Part shown: positions 11,585 through 21,988 of the stretch, piece after piece
Position numbering within the stretch: position 1 is the stretch's first letter
Layout of the letters: each line of letters opens with the position of its first letter
Origin: Typhlomys cinereus
Taxonomy: Eukaryota > Chordata > Mammalia > Rodentia > Platacanthomyidae
NCBI GenBank assembly: GCA_023101885.1
Contig: JALPQD010000908.1
Coordinates: 1 to 64,000, forward strand
DNA length: 64,000 nt
Reading direction: 5' to 3'
Translations under genes and position numbers: made by a program
The notes under the pieces: model-generated
Told to the model about the DNA's origin: nothing
The model's database searches: none
Seen by the model: only the letters and a program-made list of their open reading frames with translations

Positions 11585-11785
11585 TGCATGTGTATGTGTG
11601 TATTCAAGCATATGTGTTTGCATTTATATGCAAGTTATATATTTGCATATGTGTGTACATGTGTGTTTGCATGTATGTTTGTGTTTGGTTTTGTATGTGA
11701 GCATACATGTGTGTTTTGTGTGAGTTTGTGTTTACAATGTACGTGTTTGCATGTGTGAGAACATGTATATGTGTGTGTTTCCTCA
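11585..11785. repeat. Degenerate ATGTGTGTTTGC-type low-complexity block
   Basis: A TG-rich sequence with recurring GTGTGTTTGCATRTATGT words, which creates a His/Thr-rich minus-strand frame. Confidence 0.8.
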
Positions 11786-13062
11786 AGATAAGGAATGCCT
11801 GAGAATAAACCAAGTTCCCTGTTGAATCAGAAACCATGAAACATTCACTGATCTGGAAAAAAAATGCTTGGTAATCCATAAGCAAAGTTCCTGAAAAATA
11901 AAATAAAAAAAAGCATAGCTCATGTTAATCAAAGAGCTAATTCCCTTCATTTAAAAAGGAACACCATAGGTAAATATGCCCAGAGTCACCAAGCAGCCAG
12001 AAAAATGGACATTGCCAAAGACTACAGCCATCATGGACTCTAAATCATATGAAGACACATTTCCTCTCACAGTAAGAGGGAAGCAAACACAGGCTTCGCT
12101 GTGGATGGTACCCACAAGAATCAGCTGCTTCCTCACGCACTAAATATTGGAGCCTTTGGAGTTCTTCAGTGAGTAAGAATGGATACAAATTTTATACTTT
12201 TACAAAAATAAAAATATAAAGCTACTGAATTTTAATGTCTATTTATTAAATATAAATCTATAAAAAAAATTCTGGGCAGGGGAAAAAGGTCACCTGCCCA
12301 TTCCACAGCTTTCCATTCCACAGATGCTCGTCAGTGAATCCCTACACAATAGAGACCATGGGTATTCTGAAGGCCCTTGCCAGCTAGCTGAGAAAACTGT
12401 GATTAAGTGAGCATCTATAACCACCAGTGATAAATGTCAGGAGAGGGCCACCTCTGGAGACGACAGCAACAGTGTTCATGGAGTTGAGTCCTGAAAAGGT
12501 GGAGTTGGGGAGAAGTTGGTGAGACATACGGATCACTTCTCCACCCTTTCCTGACCTTCCGTGTTTCAGAAGACTCCACATTTCCCAGCCACACAGTGTC
12601 TAGTTTCAGTGTGAATTCAGCCAAGGAGAAACGCTGTGGGACACTGAGTAAATGATAGGAGAGGGGGGGCTAAGATGTCCTGCTTTTCTTTCCCAGCGGG
12701 CTCCCAAGCAAGCAGTCTGGACCAACCACTGCTCCAGGTGAACCCCGCTCTCTCTATTCCCAGCACCTCTCTGGCTTCAGCCTCCACCTGGCTTCTGGAT
12801 CACATCGCAGCATCTCCCTGTTAAACACACGGCATTGCTTCCCATTCATGGAGATCTCATTGGCTCTGACTTCTCAGCTCTTCTTCCACCATTGGAATCA
12901 ATTTCCTGTGTCACGTCCTTCTCTCTGAGACCACAGTAGATACTATTCTCCTAGGAGGTGCAGAATGATGGAACACACAAGGACTGGTGGTCCAAGCAAA
13001 GAGGGCAGCACATGCTCAAAGCAAGCTTTGCTAGAGGAAAAAAAAGAGTGAGAAGGGGTCTG
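11786..13062. other. Unassigned intergenic DNA
   Basis: About 1.3 kb without a recognisable exon or repeat. Frames at 12384-12624 on the minus strand overlap each other and look fortuitous. Confidence 0.35.
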
Positions 13063-13640
13063 TGTCTATCCAGGTTCTTGTGTTTGCGAGTCAAAGATCA
13101 AAATCAGAACACACGTAGGGAATTAAGGCAGAGTTTATTAGAAAAGAGAAAGAACAGAACTCACAGACATGAATCTTTGAGGGGCAAGAGAGAACTCATG
13201 GACTCTAGGCATGGAATCCATAAGAAGCAAAGAGCTGGAAAAGAGCTCACTGACTCCACATATGGAGTGCCATGAGGGGCAGGTGCCAAAGATGGTAGCC
13301 AGGGTCAGGTGTATCTATACACTTAGGCAAGTCCGCTTGGGGGTGGGGGGATAGCTTTTCTTCATTGGTTAACTCCAGTGTCTGTAAACTTGATAGGAGC
13401 TTTTGGTTTTCTACATTTCATTGGTCTGTCCGTATTGGGGCCCAACCCAGTTGATCTAGTGCCCGACCTCATAGTAGGGCATATCTATAATGGAAAATTA
13501 ATCTCCACAGCCTTTCATGAGCAGAGAGATGGGGAAGTTGGCGAAGGGTGTGTTCCTTCAGGGTAATCCCAGCCGTGGGGAATGACGTTCTAAGGCCTTC
13601 AAAGACTGCCCCAGCATGGCTGCTCCAAACCTGCCTGAAA
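13063..13640 (-). mobile_element. Endogenous retrovirus-like solo LTR, minus strand
   Basis: On the minus strand there are CAAT-like 'accaatgaa' motifs and then a possible TATA-like 'gtgtatagatacac'. An AATAAA polyadenylation signal (complement of 13134-13139) lies in 'taataaactctgcctta'. This is the usual U3-R order of a retroviral LTR. No gag, pol or env reading frame is adjacent, so it is probably a solo LTR. Ends and duplication were not defined. Confidence 0.5.
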
Positions 13641-13875
13641 AAAACTAGTAGAAGAATTGAGATGTAAATGTCCTGGAGTAAGGAGACCCAGGGATGAGAC
13701 CTTTTTTTTCCCCCAGAAGAGTCACCTTGGTAGTGTTATGTTGGGTGGAAAACCATGGTGGAGACTGGAGGAAGAAGGTATAGATGGGGGTCGGCTACAT
13801 TATTGTAGACAAATGATGATTGAGTGGGTGGAAACGGTACAGAAGAGACAGAAAGGAGCTGTTGAGACTGGAGTA

Positions 13876-14188
13876 TTGGTTTCTTTTTTAAAAAATGTAA
13901 ACTTTATTTAGTGTGTGTGTTGTGTATGTGTGTGTGTGTGTGTGTGTGTGTCAGAGGACACTGTATGTCCCTGTGGAGGACCAAGGGTGCCTTCAGAAAT
14001 TATCCTGGGTTGCTTCTACCTCCTTTTTGCTTTGTTCTGGGATTTAGGATTCGCCCACCAGGGCTGGAGGTGCAGGCCACCTGCTTGGCATTTTTAGGTG
14101 GGACTTGGGATCTAAATTTAGGATGTTCTGCTTTCTAGGCAGAGTCTTAATCCCTGAGCCATGTCTCCAGCCCTTGGTTTCTTTTTTA
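13876..14188 (-). mobile_element. B2/DIP-like SINE with 15-base target duplication
   Basis: The minus-strand SINE (about 13891-14173) has its head at the right ('ccctgagccatgtctccagcc' complement) and a GT tail at the left. It is flanked by identical TTGGTTTCTTTTTTA at 13876-13890 and 14174-14188. The duplication ends in a T-run before A, the expected L1 endonuclease preference. Confidence 0.92.
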
Positions 14189-14272
14189 TTACTTCTTCAT
14201 TGTTTGTACAGGGAATGTGTCACAGAGCATACAGAACACATATCTTTCCTTCCTTTCCTTTCGCATGGCTCG

Positions 14273-15204
14273 TTGGGTTTTCTTCTTTTTTTTTTTCAGC
14301 TCATACAAACTTATTAGGTACACCAGTTCCCTCCCTCCCTCCTCCTCCTCCCGTACCCCCTGCTCCCCCTCCCCACCCCTCTCCCTCCCCATCCCCCAGT
14401 GCCTCCCACCCCAATTCCCAGAGAGTCCTTTCTTGTGCATGTCTGATTTTCCTCTGGGCCCTCCTCTCCGATGACGTACAAGGACCCAGTGGCCTTTCCC
14501 TGAACCCTTTCCCGTGTTCCCCTTAGGTATAGGAACACTGCTGTGGCTGCCAATCCTTTGCCTCCAAGGATCTTGGTGCCTTTAGCAGATGCTAGACTTT
14601 ATGAGGTCAACAGTGTGTTGGACAATGCGCAGGGCATGCAAAGTCCAATTATGATTGCTTCAGCCCTAACTAGTATAGAGTATCTTACATATCATTGCTC
14701 CTCCCATCCTTTTGCTCTTACACTCTTACCGCCCCCTCTTCCGCAAATTTCCCTGAGCTTCAAGATGGGGAGAGACTAAGCTGGCCTAGTTCTAGGTGGT
14801 TGATATAGAGTCTCTGAAGTTCTGGATTGTGGTTTGTTGATTTTCTTTTGCAGTTTTGTTGCTCCTGCAATGCCCTTCACTCCATCCTGGTGGGCATTGT
14901 ATGTTACCCCCTGGCCAGAGACAAAAAGCTGTTAGAGTCTTGTGATAAAAGCACATTCAAAGGTAGATGTAATAAAAGTGGGAAACCACAGTAAGGGAGG
15001 GGTCTATCACCCATTTGCAAAATGGTTACTTTTTATCTGCCAGACTATATGCCCTCCTCTTCTGGTGAGATCACACCCCCTCAGTAGTAAATGATCAGGA
15101 ACAAGAAGGGACCATGTTACAGCAGGGAAAATAGGCCTCCACCAAGGACCCAAATAAGTAATGAGACATCTGATTAAGTTCACAGACTTTTGGGTTTTGT
15201 TCTT
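14273..15204 (-). mobile_element. Twin-primed (5'-inverted) L1 insertion, minus strand
   Basis: The segment 14288 to about 15080 is the complement of L1 3' UTR (matching about 21270-22000 of the full-length copy). The next ~100 bases, about 15088-15189, match L1 21160-21259 in the opposite orientation. About 10 L1 bases are missing at the switch. Near-identical 15-base flanks, TTGGGTTTT(C/G)TTCTT, lie at 14273-14287 and 15190-15204. This is the signature of twin priming. Confidence 0.88.
14543..14779 (+). other. 78-codon frame antisense to an L1 3' UTR
   Basis: The frame runs antisense to the L1 copy. Its translation shares about three quarters of residues over ~65 positions with the minus-strand frame at 21568-21834, including QGMQSPIMIA and CSSHPFAL. 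It probably reflects homologous L1 DNA. No known protein is recognised. Confidence 0.35.
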
Positions 15205-15654
15205 GAGGTCTGGTCTCCAGCCTCAGTCTTCTGAGTATTAGGGTTTCTGTCCTGAGCCACTATACTTGGCACAGATGTTTTCCAAGTCCTTCCATGTGGG
15301 GGTTTATCCACAAAGTCTTTAGAACCTTGTCGTAAAAAGCAATGATACAATAGTGTAGTTTTCTGGCCCTTGTCAAGCTTTTGATAACTGAGCTCCTGCC
15401 AGAGATTAATAAACTCATGTCACATTCCTGAAGCAGGCTGGCACTCCTGTGCCAGAGACAGAGACAAATTGGGATCACCACTTTATAGAGGCCGTTTACA
15501 CAAAGGGTCCTCATGCTGTGGGACATACGCATAACAAAGGAAGGGCCACTGTCACTACTACAAAGCCAGTTCTAAAAAGGTACTGCTATAAACTAGCTTC
15601 CAATTATGTATACCAACTGCTCTGGGAAATTGCATATAAAATTGGGGGAAGAAA
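15205..15654. other. Unassigned flank of the full-length L1
   Basis: No repeat or exon recognised. Confidence 0.35.
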
Positions 15655-15737
15655 GTGAGAGAAAGAGAAAGAGAGAGAGAGAGAGGGAAGGAAGGAGGGA
15701 AAGAGAGAGAGAGAAAGCAAGAAAGAAAGAAAGCAAG
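15655..15737 (+). repeat. Polypurine (GA/GAAA) tract, left half of split target
   Basis: GAGAGAAAGAG-type purines end in AAAGAAAGAAAGCAAG at 15722-15737. This 16-base word recurs at 22051-22066 just past the L1, so it is read as the target-site duplication inside a purine minisatellite. Confidence 0.85.
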
Positions 15738-16119
15738 GGTCCCTTTTCACCCCACCCCGCTCCGCCGGTCGGGACGCGTAAGCGAGATCCAGCCGGGCCT
15801 CACCGCGCGCTCTAGGACCCCAGGTCAGCCCACAGGGACCCGGCTCCGACTCCCACCATCCAGCCGGAGCCGCGCGGGAGCCGAGGGACGAGGAGGACCT
15901 ACCTCCCCCTGCGCCCGGGCCCCGCCCCAGCTGCCCTCGGGTTAAATAGTTCCACGCCGACGCGCCCATCCTCCCTTTTCACCCCACCCCGCTCCGCCGG
16001 TCAGGACACGCACGCGGTCTCACCCCGCGCTCTAGGTAAGTCCCCGTTCGGGCCCCGCCCACCAGTACCCCAGGCCAAATAATTCAGTTTAGTGAAATTG
16101 AGAGATCTTAAGAGTTAAA
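15738..16119 (+). promoter_or_regulatory. L1 5' UTR / promoter with two repeated units
   Basis: A GC- and CpG-rich leader, unlike the AT-rich surroundings. The segment TCCCTTTTCACCCCACCCCG at 15740 recurs at 15972. After each copy comes 'gctccgccggtc' and later 'cgcgctctagg', giving a repeat period of 232 bases. This resembles the tandem promoter monomers of rodent L1s. The first unit is complete and the second is shorter. The second ends in AGGTAAGT, a splice-donor-like site. RNA polymerase II internal promoter activity is inferred from the family. Confidence 0.8.
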
Positions 16120-17188
16120 ATGACAATGCCAAAGTCAAAGTGCAAATCCATGAGAAGCAACACTCAAGTAAACAAATTTCCCACTGAAGAAATTAATCCC
16201 ATAATGTTAGACTCCAACAAGAACAAACCCGCGGAAAAAGGCCAAGAAAGCCTGACCCAGGATAACGACTTTCAAAATATGATCATTACCATGTTCAATA
16301 CTATGAAAGAGGAAATCCGGGAGGAATTACATAATCGAATCAATCGCTTTGAAGAGGAACACAACAGACATCTGGAGGAGTTGAGAAAAACAGTGCAAGA
16401 AACAAAAAGTGGCATAGAGCAGTTAAAACAAACTCAAGCAGAGTTTAAAACTGAGCTAAAAGACAAGTTATCTTCAACCCAGAACGCCACAGAGAGTCTT
16501 ATCAACAGAACTAATGAAGCAGAAAACAGAATTTCAGACCTTGAAGATAAAGTGGGAGTACTAACCAGCTCAATGGAAGAGGTTGTTAAAGCCAAAAAGA
16601 TACTTGAGAGAAATATCCAAGAGATATGGGACACCGTGAAGAAGCCTAACATGCGTATTCATGGAATACCGGAGCAAGAATCTCAAAATACCACCCCTGA
16701 GGAAATTTTTCAAACGATCATCAAGGAAAACTTTCCTCATCTAAAAAAAGAGAGGCCCATTCATATACAAGAGGCATTCTGCACCCCAAACAGATACGAC
16801 CAAAATAGAAGCACACCGCAGCAAATAATAGTTAAAACACTCCACATTCAAGATAAAGAACTGGTGCTGAGAGCTTCAAGGGAGAAAAAACAAGTCACTT
16901 TTAAAGGCAACCTATTAAATAACAAATGACTTCTCAGTCGAAACAGTAAAAGCAAGAAGAGCTTGGAGAGACATACTTCAAGTATTGAATGAGCAAAAAT
17001 GTCAACCCAGGCTGATTTACCCTGCAAATCTATCAGTCATGATCGAGGGAGAAAGAAAAATTTTCCAGCACAAAGACAACTTTAAGGGATACATGGCCAC
17101 CAAACCAGGCCTTCAAAAACTGCTAGAAATGATACTCAAGCGTGAAGAAAAAAACAGGCATATCCAGGAGAACAGAAGGCAAATATAA
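16120..17188 (+). pseudogene. L1 ORF1 (RNA-binding chaperone), one frameshift
   Basis: ORF1p trimerises and coats L1 RNA as a nucleic-acid chaperone in the cytoplasmic RNP. The first frame, 16120-16929 (269 codons), shows a polar N-terminus, a heptad-rich coiled coil at about residues 45-165, and an RRM starting at NMRIHGIPE (about 177-185) and running to VTFKG. The frame then stops. The C-terminal domain continues in another frame from about 16930 (…KARRAWRDIL…) through TKPGLQKLLEMIL to the stop at 17188. Together about 356 codons, the normal length. A one-base-class indel near 16905-16920 is therefore the break. The ATG at 16120 fits, with another at 16126. Confidence 0.95.
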
Positions 17189-17238
17189 CACCATTAAAAG
17201 CGAAGCAATATACTTATAAAAGCTACTAAACATAATAA
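17189..17238 (+). other. L1 inter-ORF spacer
   Basis: Fifty bases between the ORF1 stop and the ORF2 ATG, AT-rich with TAA and TAG stops. This is typical of L1, where ORF2 is translated by an unconventional reinitiation. Confidence 0.8.
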
Positions 17239-17982
17239 ATGTCTGGAATTCACAATAGTTTCTCCATTATAACACTAAATGTTAATGGACTTAATTCACC
17301 GATCAAGAGACACAGATTACAAACTTGGATTAAAAATCACAATCCATCAATCTGTTGCCTGCAGGAAACCCATCTCACCACAAAAGATAGGCACGCTCTA
17401 AAAATAAAAGGCTGGTCAACAATTCTACAAGCAAATGGAAGCAGAAAACAGGCAGGGGTAGCCATTATGCTATCAGACAAAGTGGATTTCAAACCAAAAA
17501 AAATTATAAGAGACACGGATGGATACTACATTTTAGTCACAGGTACAATTCACCAGGAAGATTTCACAATACTGAACATATATGCACCCAATACGGGCCC
17601 CTCCACATTCATTAAGAAAACCCTACAGCGTCTAAAGCAAGAAATCAACCCCCAAACGATAATTCTTGGGGACTTCAACACCGCCCTCTCTACATGGGAT
17701 AGATCAACAGGTCAAAAGCTTAACAGAGACACTTTGGAACTTAATCAAACCCTGAAAGAAATGGACCTCACAGATCTCTATGGAACTTTTCACCCACGCA
17801 CCAAAGAATACACATTTTTCTCAGCAGCACACGGAACTTTCTCCAAAATAGATCACATATTGGGCCACAAAATGAATCTACACATATACAAGAAAGTTGA
17901 AATTCTAACCTGTGCCCTATCAGACCACCACGGCCTAAAGCTGGACATCCACAACACTATCAAACAAGAGAAAATACACTAA
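17239..17982 (+). CDS. L1 ORF2 endonuclease segment
   Basis: A 247-codon open segment holding the APE-like endonuclease domain. All catalytic positions fall at the canonical L1 numbers: N14 (LNVNGLN), E43 (QETHL), Y115 (NIYAPN), D145 and N147 (GDFNT), D205 (KIDHIL), D229 and H230 (SDHHG). The enzyme makes the TTTT/AA nick that starts insertion. The stop at 17980 is caused by an indel, because the expected continuation (…TNSWKLN…) follows at once in another frame. The ATG follows a stop-filled spacer. Confidence 0.95.
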   Translation: MSGIHNSFSIITLNVNGLNSPIKRHRLQTWIKNHNPSICCLQETHLTTKDRHALKIKGWSTILQANGSRKQAGVAIMLSDKVDFKPKKIIRDTDGYYILVTGTIHQEDFTILNIYAPNTGPSTFIKKTLQRLKQEINPQTIILGDFNTALSTWDRSTGQKLNRDTLELNQTLKEMDLTDLYGTFHPRTKEYTFFSAAHGTFSKIDHILGHKMNLHIYKKVEILTCALSDHHGLKLDIHNTIKQEKIH

Positions 17983-18001
17983 CTCCTGGAAACTTAACAC
18001 T

Positions 18002-18586
18002 ATGATGCTGAATGAGAACTGGATTCAGGAAGAAATTAAAAAGGAAATTCAAGATTTCCTGAAAGTGAATGATAACGAAAATACAACTTACCAAAATCTC
18101 TGGGACACAATGAAAGCTGTTCTAAGAGGTAAGTTCAGAGCTCTTAATGCCCACGTCAAAAAAATGGAAACATCAGAAATAAACAACTTAACAATGCAGC
18201 TTAAAGCTTTAGAGAAACTAGAGCAATCTGATCCCAAAAGCAGTAGAAGAGAAGAGATTAGCAAAATAAGGGGAGAAATATCTGAAATCGAGACTAAGAA
18301 AACGATAGAAAAAATCAACCAATCAAAAAGCTGGTTCCTTGAAAAAATCAACAAGATTGATACACCCCTAGCTAAACTAACCAAAAGTAAGAGAGAGAAA
18401 ACCCAAATTAACAAAATTAGAAATGAACATGGAGTTATCACTACTGATACCCAAGAAATCCAGAGAATTATAACATCATATTTCAAAAACTTATACTCTG
18501 TGAAGTTTGACAACACAAAAGAGATGGATGAATTTCTAAGTAAACACAACTTACCTAAATCAGGAAGTTGTGAATTATTTAAATAG
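18002..18586 (+). CDS. L1 ORF2 linker segment (cryptic/Z region start)
   Basis: A 194-codon frame continuing ORF2 after the first frameshift (true entry is about 17960). It is Lys/Glu-rich and helical, includes a [16 protein letters not shown] segment and ends at [11 protein letters not shown]. It links the endonuclease to the reverse transcriptase in the family. The next domain starts in a frame overlapping its last 17 bases, so an indel near 18565 explains the stop. Confidence 0.9.
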   Translation: MMLNENWIQEEIKKEIQDFLKVNDNENTTYQNLWDTMKAVLRGKFRALNAHVKKMETSEINNLTMQLKALEKLEQSDPKSSRREEISKIRGEISEIETKKTIEKINQSKSWFLEKINKIDTPLAKLTKSKREKTQINKIRNEHGVITTDTQEIQRIITSYFKNLYSVKFDNTKEMDEFLSKHNLPKSGSCELFK

Positions 18587-20825
18587 TCCTATAACATATA
18601 AGGAAATTGAGGAAGTAATCTCGAATCTTCCCACCAAAAAATGTCCTGGACCAGATGGATTCAGCACAGAGTTCTACCAGACATTTAAGGAGTTAATAAC
18701 ACCAATACTCCTTAAACTGTTCCATCAAATAGCAAAGGAAGGAACACTACCAAATTCCTTCTATGAAGCTAATATCGTTTTAATCCCAAAACCTAATAAA
18801 GATTCACTTAAAAAAGAAAACTATAGGCCGATCTCCCTGATGAACACAGACGCAAAGATTCTCAACAAAGTCTTAGCAAATCGAATTCAAAAACATATCA
18901 AAAAGATCATTCACGGGGACCAAGTAGGCTTCATTCCTGGCACACAAGGTTGGTTCAACATACGCAAATCAATAAATGTAATTCATCATGTAAACCAGTC
19001 CAAAGTCCAAGACCACATGATACTCTCGATAGATGCAGAAAAAGCTTTTGACAAGATCCAACAGCCTTTTATGATCAAAACGCTAGAGACAATAGGAATG
19101 GAAGGAACCTTTATCAATATAATAAAAGCTGTATACAACAAGCCCACAGCAAGGATTATGCTCAATGGGGAACAATTGGAAGCATTCCCACTTCGATCAG
19201 GAACTAGACAAGGCTGTCCACTCTCACCACTTCTATTCAATATTGTACTTGAAGTCTTAGCTGAAGCCATAAGACAAGAAAGGGACATAAGAGGGATTCA
19301 AATCGGCAAGGAAGAAATCAAGCTATCCCTATTTGCAGATGACATGATCTTATACCTGAGGGATCCCAAAAACCCCACCAGGAAGCTCCTGGAACTAATT
19401 GAGAAGTTCAGCAGGGTGGCAGGATACAAAATAAATGTGCAAAAATCAGAGGCCTTCCTATATGCCCAGAATGAAAGAAGTGAAAAAGCCTTGAGAGAAA
19501 CCATGCCATTTACTATAACCCCTAAAAAAATGAAATACCTTGGTGTAAACCTAACTAAGGAGGTAAAAGACCTTTACAATGAAAACTTTAAAACCCTAAA
19601 GAAAGAAATTGCAGAAGACACCAGAAGGTGGAAAGACCTCCCTTGTTCCTGGATTGGCAGAAACAACATTGTAAAAATGACCATCCTACCAAAGGCAATA
19701 TACAGATTCAATGCTATACCAATCAAAATCCCAAAGCAATTCTTCAAAGAAGTTGACCAAATAATCTCAAAGTTCATATGGAGGCACAAAAGACCCAGGA
19801 TAGCAAAAACAATCCTGAGTAACAAAAACACAGCTGGAGGTATTCCCATACCAAACCTAAGTCTATACTACAAATCCATAGTTATAAAGACAGCCTGGTA
19901 CTGGCTCCAAAATAGACACACAGATCAATGGATAAGGATTGAAGACCCAGATATAAGCCCACAAAGTTACAGCCATTTGGTCTTTGACAAAGGGGCCCAA
20001 AGAATCCAATGGAAAAAGAACAGCATCTTCAACAAATGGTGCTGGCAAAACTGGATCTCCACATGCAGAAGATTAAAGCTGGACCCGTACTTGTCACCAT
20101 GTACAAGACTTAATTCCAAATGGATCAAGGACCTTGATATCAGGCCAGAGACTTTAAAAACCATAGTTGAAAGGATAGGGAACTCCCTCGAGCTGATTGG
20201 GCTAGGCCAACACTTCCTAAACAGACATCCAATGGCACAGTCACTGCTACCAACTCTCAACAGTTGGGACCTTGTGAAATTAAAGAGCTTCTGTTCAGAT
20301 AAAGAGATTGTCACACGAGCTCAAAGGCAACCCACAGAATGGGAGAAAATCTTCACTAACCACATATCTGACAGAGCTCTACTGTCCAGAGTGCACAAAG
20401 AACTTAGAAAATTAAACTCCAAGGAAAACACTGGCCCAATTAAAAAATGGGCCCTGGAACTTCAAAGAAACTTTACCAGGGATGAAATTAAAATGTCTAA
20501 CAATTATCTTAAAAAATGCTCCACTTCCTTCGCCATCAGGGAAATGCAAATCAAAACTTCCCTGAGATATCATCTCACCCCGGTCAGGATGGCAAAAATC
20601 CACAATACAAACAACGACAAATGCTGGAGAGGATGTGGAGAGAGGGGAACTCTCCTACATTGTTGGTGGGAATGCAGGCTCATACAGCCACTCTGGCGAG
20701 CCGTCTGGAGATTCTTAAAGAAATTAAAGATTGAAATGCCGTATGACCCTGCTATCCCACTTTTGGGAATAACCCCCATGCAGCAGAGGTTCGCCTCGAT
20801 AGCACAAGCTCGACCATGTTCATAG
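18570..20825 (+). CDS. L1 ORF2 reverse transcriptase and C-terminal segment
   Basis: 751 codons uninterrupted. It has [11 protein letters not shown] at the start, [36 protein letters not shown] and the catalytic [10 protein letters not shown] (FADD at residues 255-258; codons 19332-19343). The thumb follows, then the C-terminal Cys/His motif CX3CX7HX4C with C685, C689, H697 and C702. The polymerase core therefore looks intact. The frame ends early at 20825 within ORF2, and the expected tail ([17 protein letters not shown]…) is in a different frame. Confidence 0.96.
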   Translation: MNYLNSPITYKEIEEVISNLPTKKCPGPDGFSTEFYQTFKELITPILLKLFHQIAKEGTLPNSFYEANIVLIPKPNKDSLKKENYRPISLMNTDAKILNKVLANRIQKHIKKIIHGDQVGFIPGTQGWFNIRKSINVIHHVNQSKVQDHMILSIDAEKAFDKIQQPFMIKTLETIGMEGTFINIIKAVYNKPTARIMLNGEQLEAFPLRSGTRQGCPLSPLLFNIVLEVLAEAIRQERDIRGIQIGKEEIKLSLFADDMILYLRDPKNPTRKLLELIEKFSRVAGYKINVQKSEAFLYAQNERSEKALRETMPFTITPKKMKYLGVNLTKEVKDLYNENFKTLKKEIAEDTRRWKDLPCSWIGRNNIVKMTILPKAIYRFNAIPIKIPKQFFKEVDQIISKFIWRHKRPRIAKTILSNKNTAGGIPIPNLSLYYKSIVIKTAWYWLQNRHTDQWIRIEDPDISPQSYSHLVFDKGAQRIQWKKNSIFNKWCWQNWISTCRRLKLDPYLSPCTRLNSKWIKDLDIRPETLKTIVERIGNSLELIGLGQHFLNRHPMAQSLLPTLNSWDLVKLKSFCSDKEIVTRAQRQPTEWEKIFTNHISDRALLSRVHKELRKLNSKENTGPIKKWALELQRNFTRDEIKMSNNYLKKCSTSFAIREMQIKTSLRYHLTPVRMAKIHNTNNDKCWRGCGERGTLLHCWWECRLIQPLWRAVWRFLKKLKIEMPYDPAIPLLGITPMQQRFASIAQARPCS

Positions 20826-21058
20826 CAGCACTGTTTACAATAGCAAAGTCATGGAATCAACCTAAATGTCCAACAGTTGACGAGTGGATAAGGAAACAGT
20901 GGTACATCTATACAATGGAGTACTACTCAGCCATCAAAAATGATGAATTACTGGAATTTGCTGGGAAATGGATGTCATTAGAAAGAATTATATTAAGTGA
21001 AGTATCCCAAACCCAGAAAATTAAGCGCCGTATGTACTCCCTAATAGGTGGCTCCTAG
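20816..21058 (+). CDS. L1 ORF2 C-terminal tail segment
   Basis: An 80-codon piece starting [17 protein letters not shown] and containing [17 protein letters not shown]. This is the highly recognisable end of mammalian L1 ORF2p. It overlaps the preceding frame by 10 bases because of the third indel. The terminal stop TAG at 21056-21058 is the natural ORF2 stop. Confidence 0.92.
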   Translation: MFIAALFTIAKSWNQPKCPTVDEWIRKQWYIYTMEYYSAIKNDELLEFAGKWMSLERIILSEVSQTQKIKRRMYSLIGGS

Positions 21059-21567
21059 TACCAAACTCACCCAGCCCACATTGAGACACTCAAAAGTAAA
21101 CCTATGTAACACAGTAATTGCAAGGATTATGAACAAGAGAGATGGGTTAGGAGGGCCACACCAGAAACAAGGAGAGAGGAGACCATGTTACAGCAGAGAA
21201 AATAGGCCTCCATCAAGGTCTGCAAGTAAGTAATGAGAAACCTGGTTAAGTTCACAGACGTTCTTTCCTGATCTCACCAGAAGGGGAGGGCATATAGTCT
21301 AGCAGATAAAAAGTAATCATTTTGCAAATGGGTGATGGACCCCTCCCTCAGTGAGGTTTCCTACTCTTATTACATCTACCCTTGAATGTGCTATTACAAC
21401 AAGACTCCAGTTTAACAGCTTTTTGTCTCTGGCCAGGGGGTGACATACAGTGCCCAGCAGAATGGAGTGAAGGGAATTGCAGGAGCAGCAAAACTGCAAA
21501 AGAAAATCAACAAACCACAATCCAGAACTTCAGAGACTATATATCAATCACATAGAACTAGGACAGC

Positions 21568-21834
21568 CTAATCTCTCCCCATCCTGGAGCTCAGGGACAT
21601 TTGCGGAAGAGGGGGCGGTAAGATTGTAAGAGCAAAAGGATGGGAGGAGCAACGATTTGCAAGATTCTCAACAATAGTTGGGGCCAAAGCAATCATAATG
21701 GGACTTTGCATGCCCTGCGCAATGTCCAGCGCACTGTTGCCCTCATAAAGTCTAGCATCTGTTAAGGGCAACCGAGACCCCTGGAGGCAAGGGATTGACA
21801 GCCATAGTAGTGATCTTATGCTTAAGGGGAACAA
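21568..21834 (-). other. 88-codon frame antisense in the L1 3' UTR
   Basis: The minus-strand frame shares QGMQSPIMIA, CSSHPFAL and PPPLPQ with the antisense frame of the L1 copy at 14543-14779. No domain is recognised. It may be only a shadow of a conserved nucleotide stretch. Confidence 0.35.
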
Positions 21835-21934
21835 GAGAAAGGGCTTATGGAAATGCCACTGGGTCCTTATATGTCATCGGAGAGGAGGACCCAGTGGAGA
21901 GTTAGGCGTACACAATAAAGGACTCTCTGGGAAT

Positions 21935-21988
21935 TGGGGGGGAGGCACTGGGGGAAGGGGAGGGGGAGGAGGGGGGAGGGAGGGAACT
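21935..21988 (+). other. G-rich polypurine tract, potential G-quadruplex
   Basis: Runs of three or more G separated by short A/T/C loops. The same tract recurs at about 179-230 and, as its complement, at about 14320-14410. Conserved G-rich tracts are known in mammalian L1 3' UTRs. Confidence 0.75.

Larger units (their letters stand above)
17239..21058 (+). pseudogene. L1 ORF2 (endonuclease-reverse transcriptase), three frameshifts
   Basis: ORF2p nicks target DNA and primes reverse transcription of L1 RNA in the nucleus. The region is read in four open pieces: 17239-17982, ~17960-18586, 18570-20825 and ~20816-21058. Together they give about 1,270 codons, the usual ORF2 size. Breaks fall near 17960-17980, 18560-18575 and 20800-20825. 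All catalytic motifs survive in the pieces, so the damage is limited to a few indels. Within the longer pieces I see no internal nonsense codon. Confidence 0.96.

Noticed and set aside
18088..18549. 153-codon minus frame, and other antisense frames inside the L1 body
   Set aside because: Complement shadow of L1 ORF2. A-rich coding strand gives few stops on the opposite strand.
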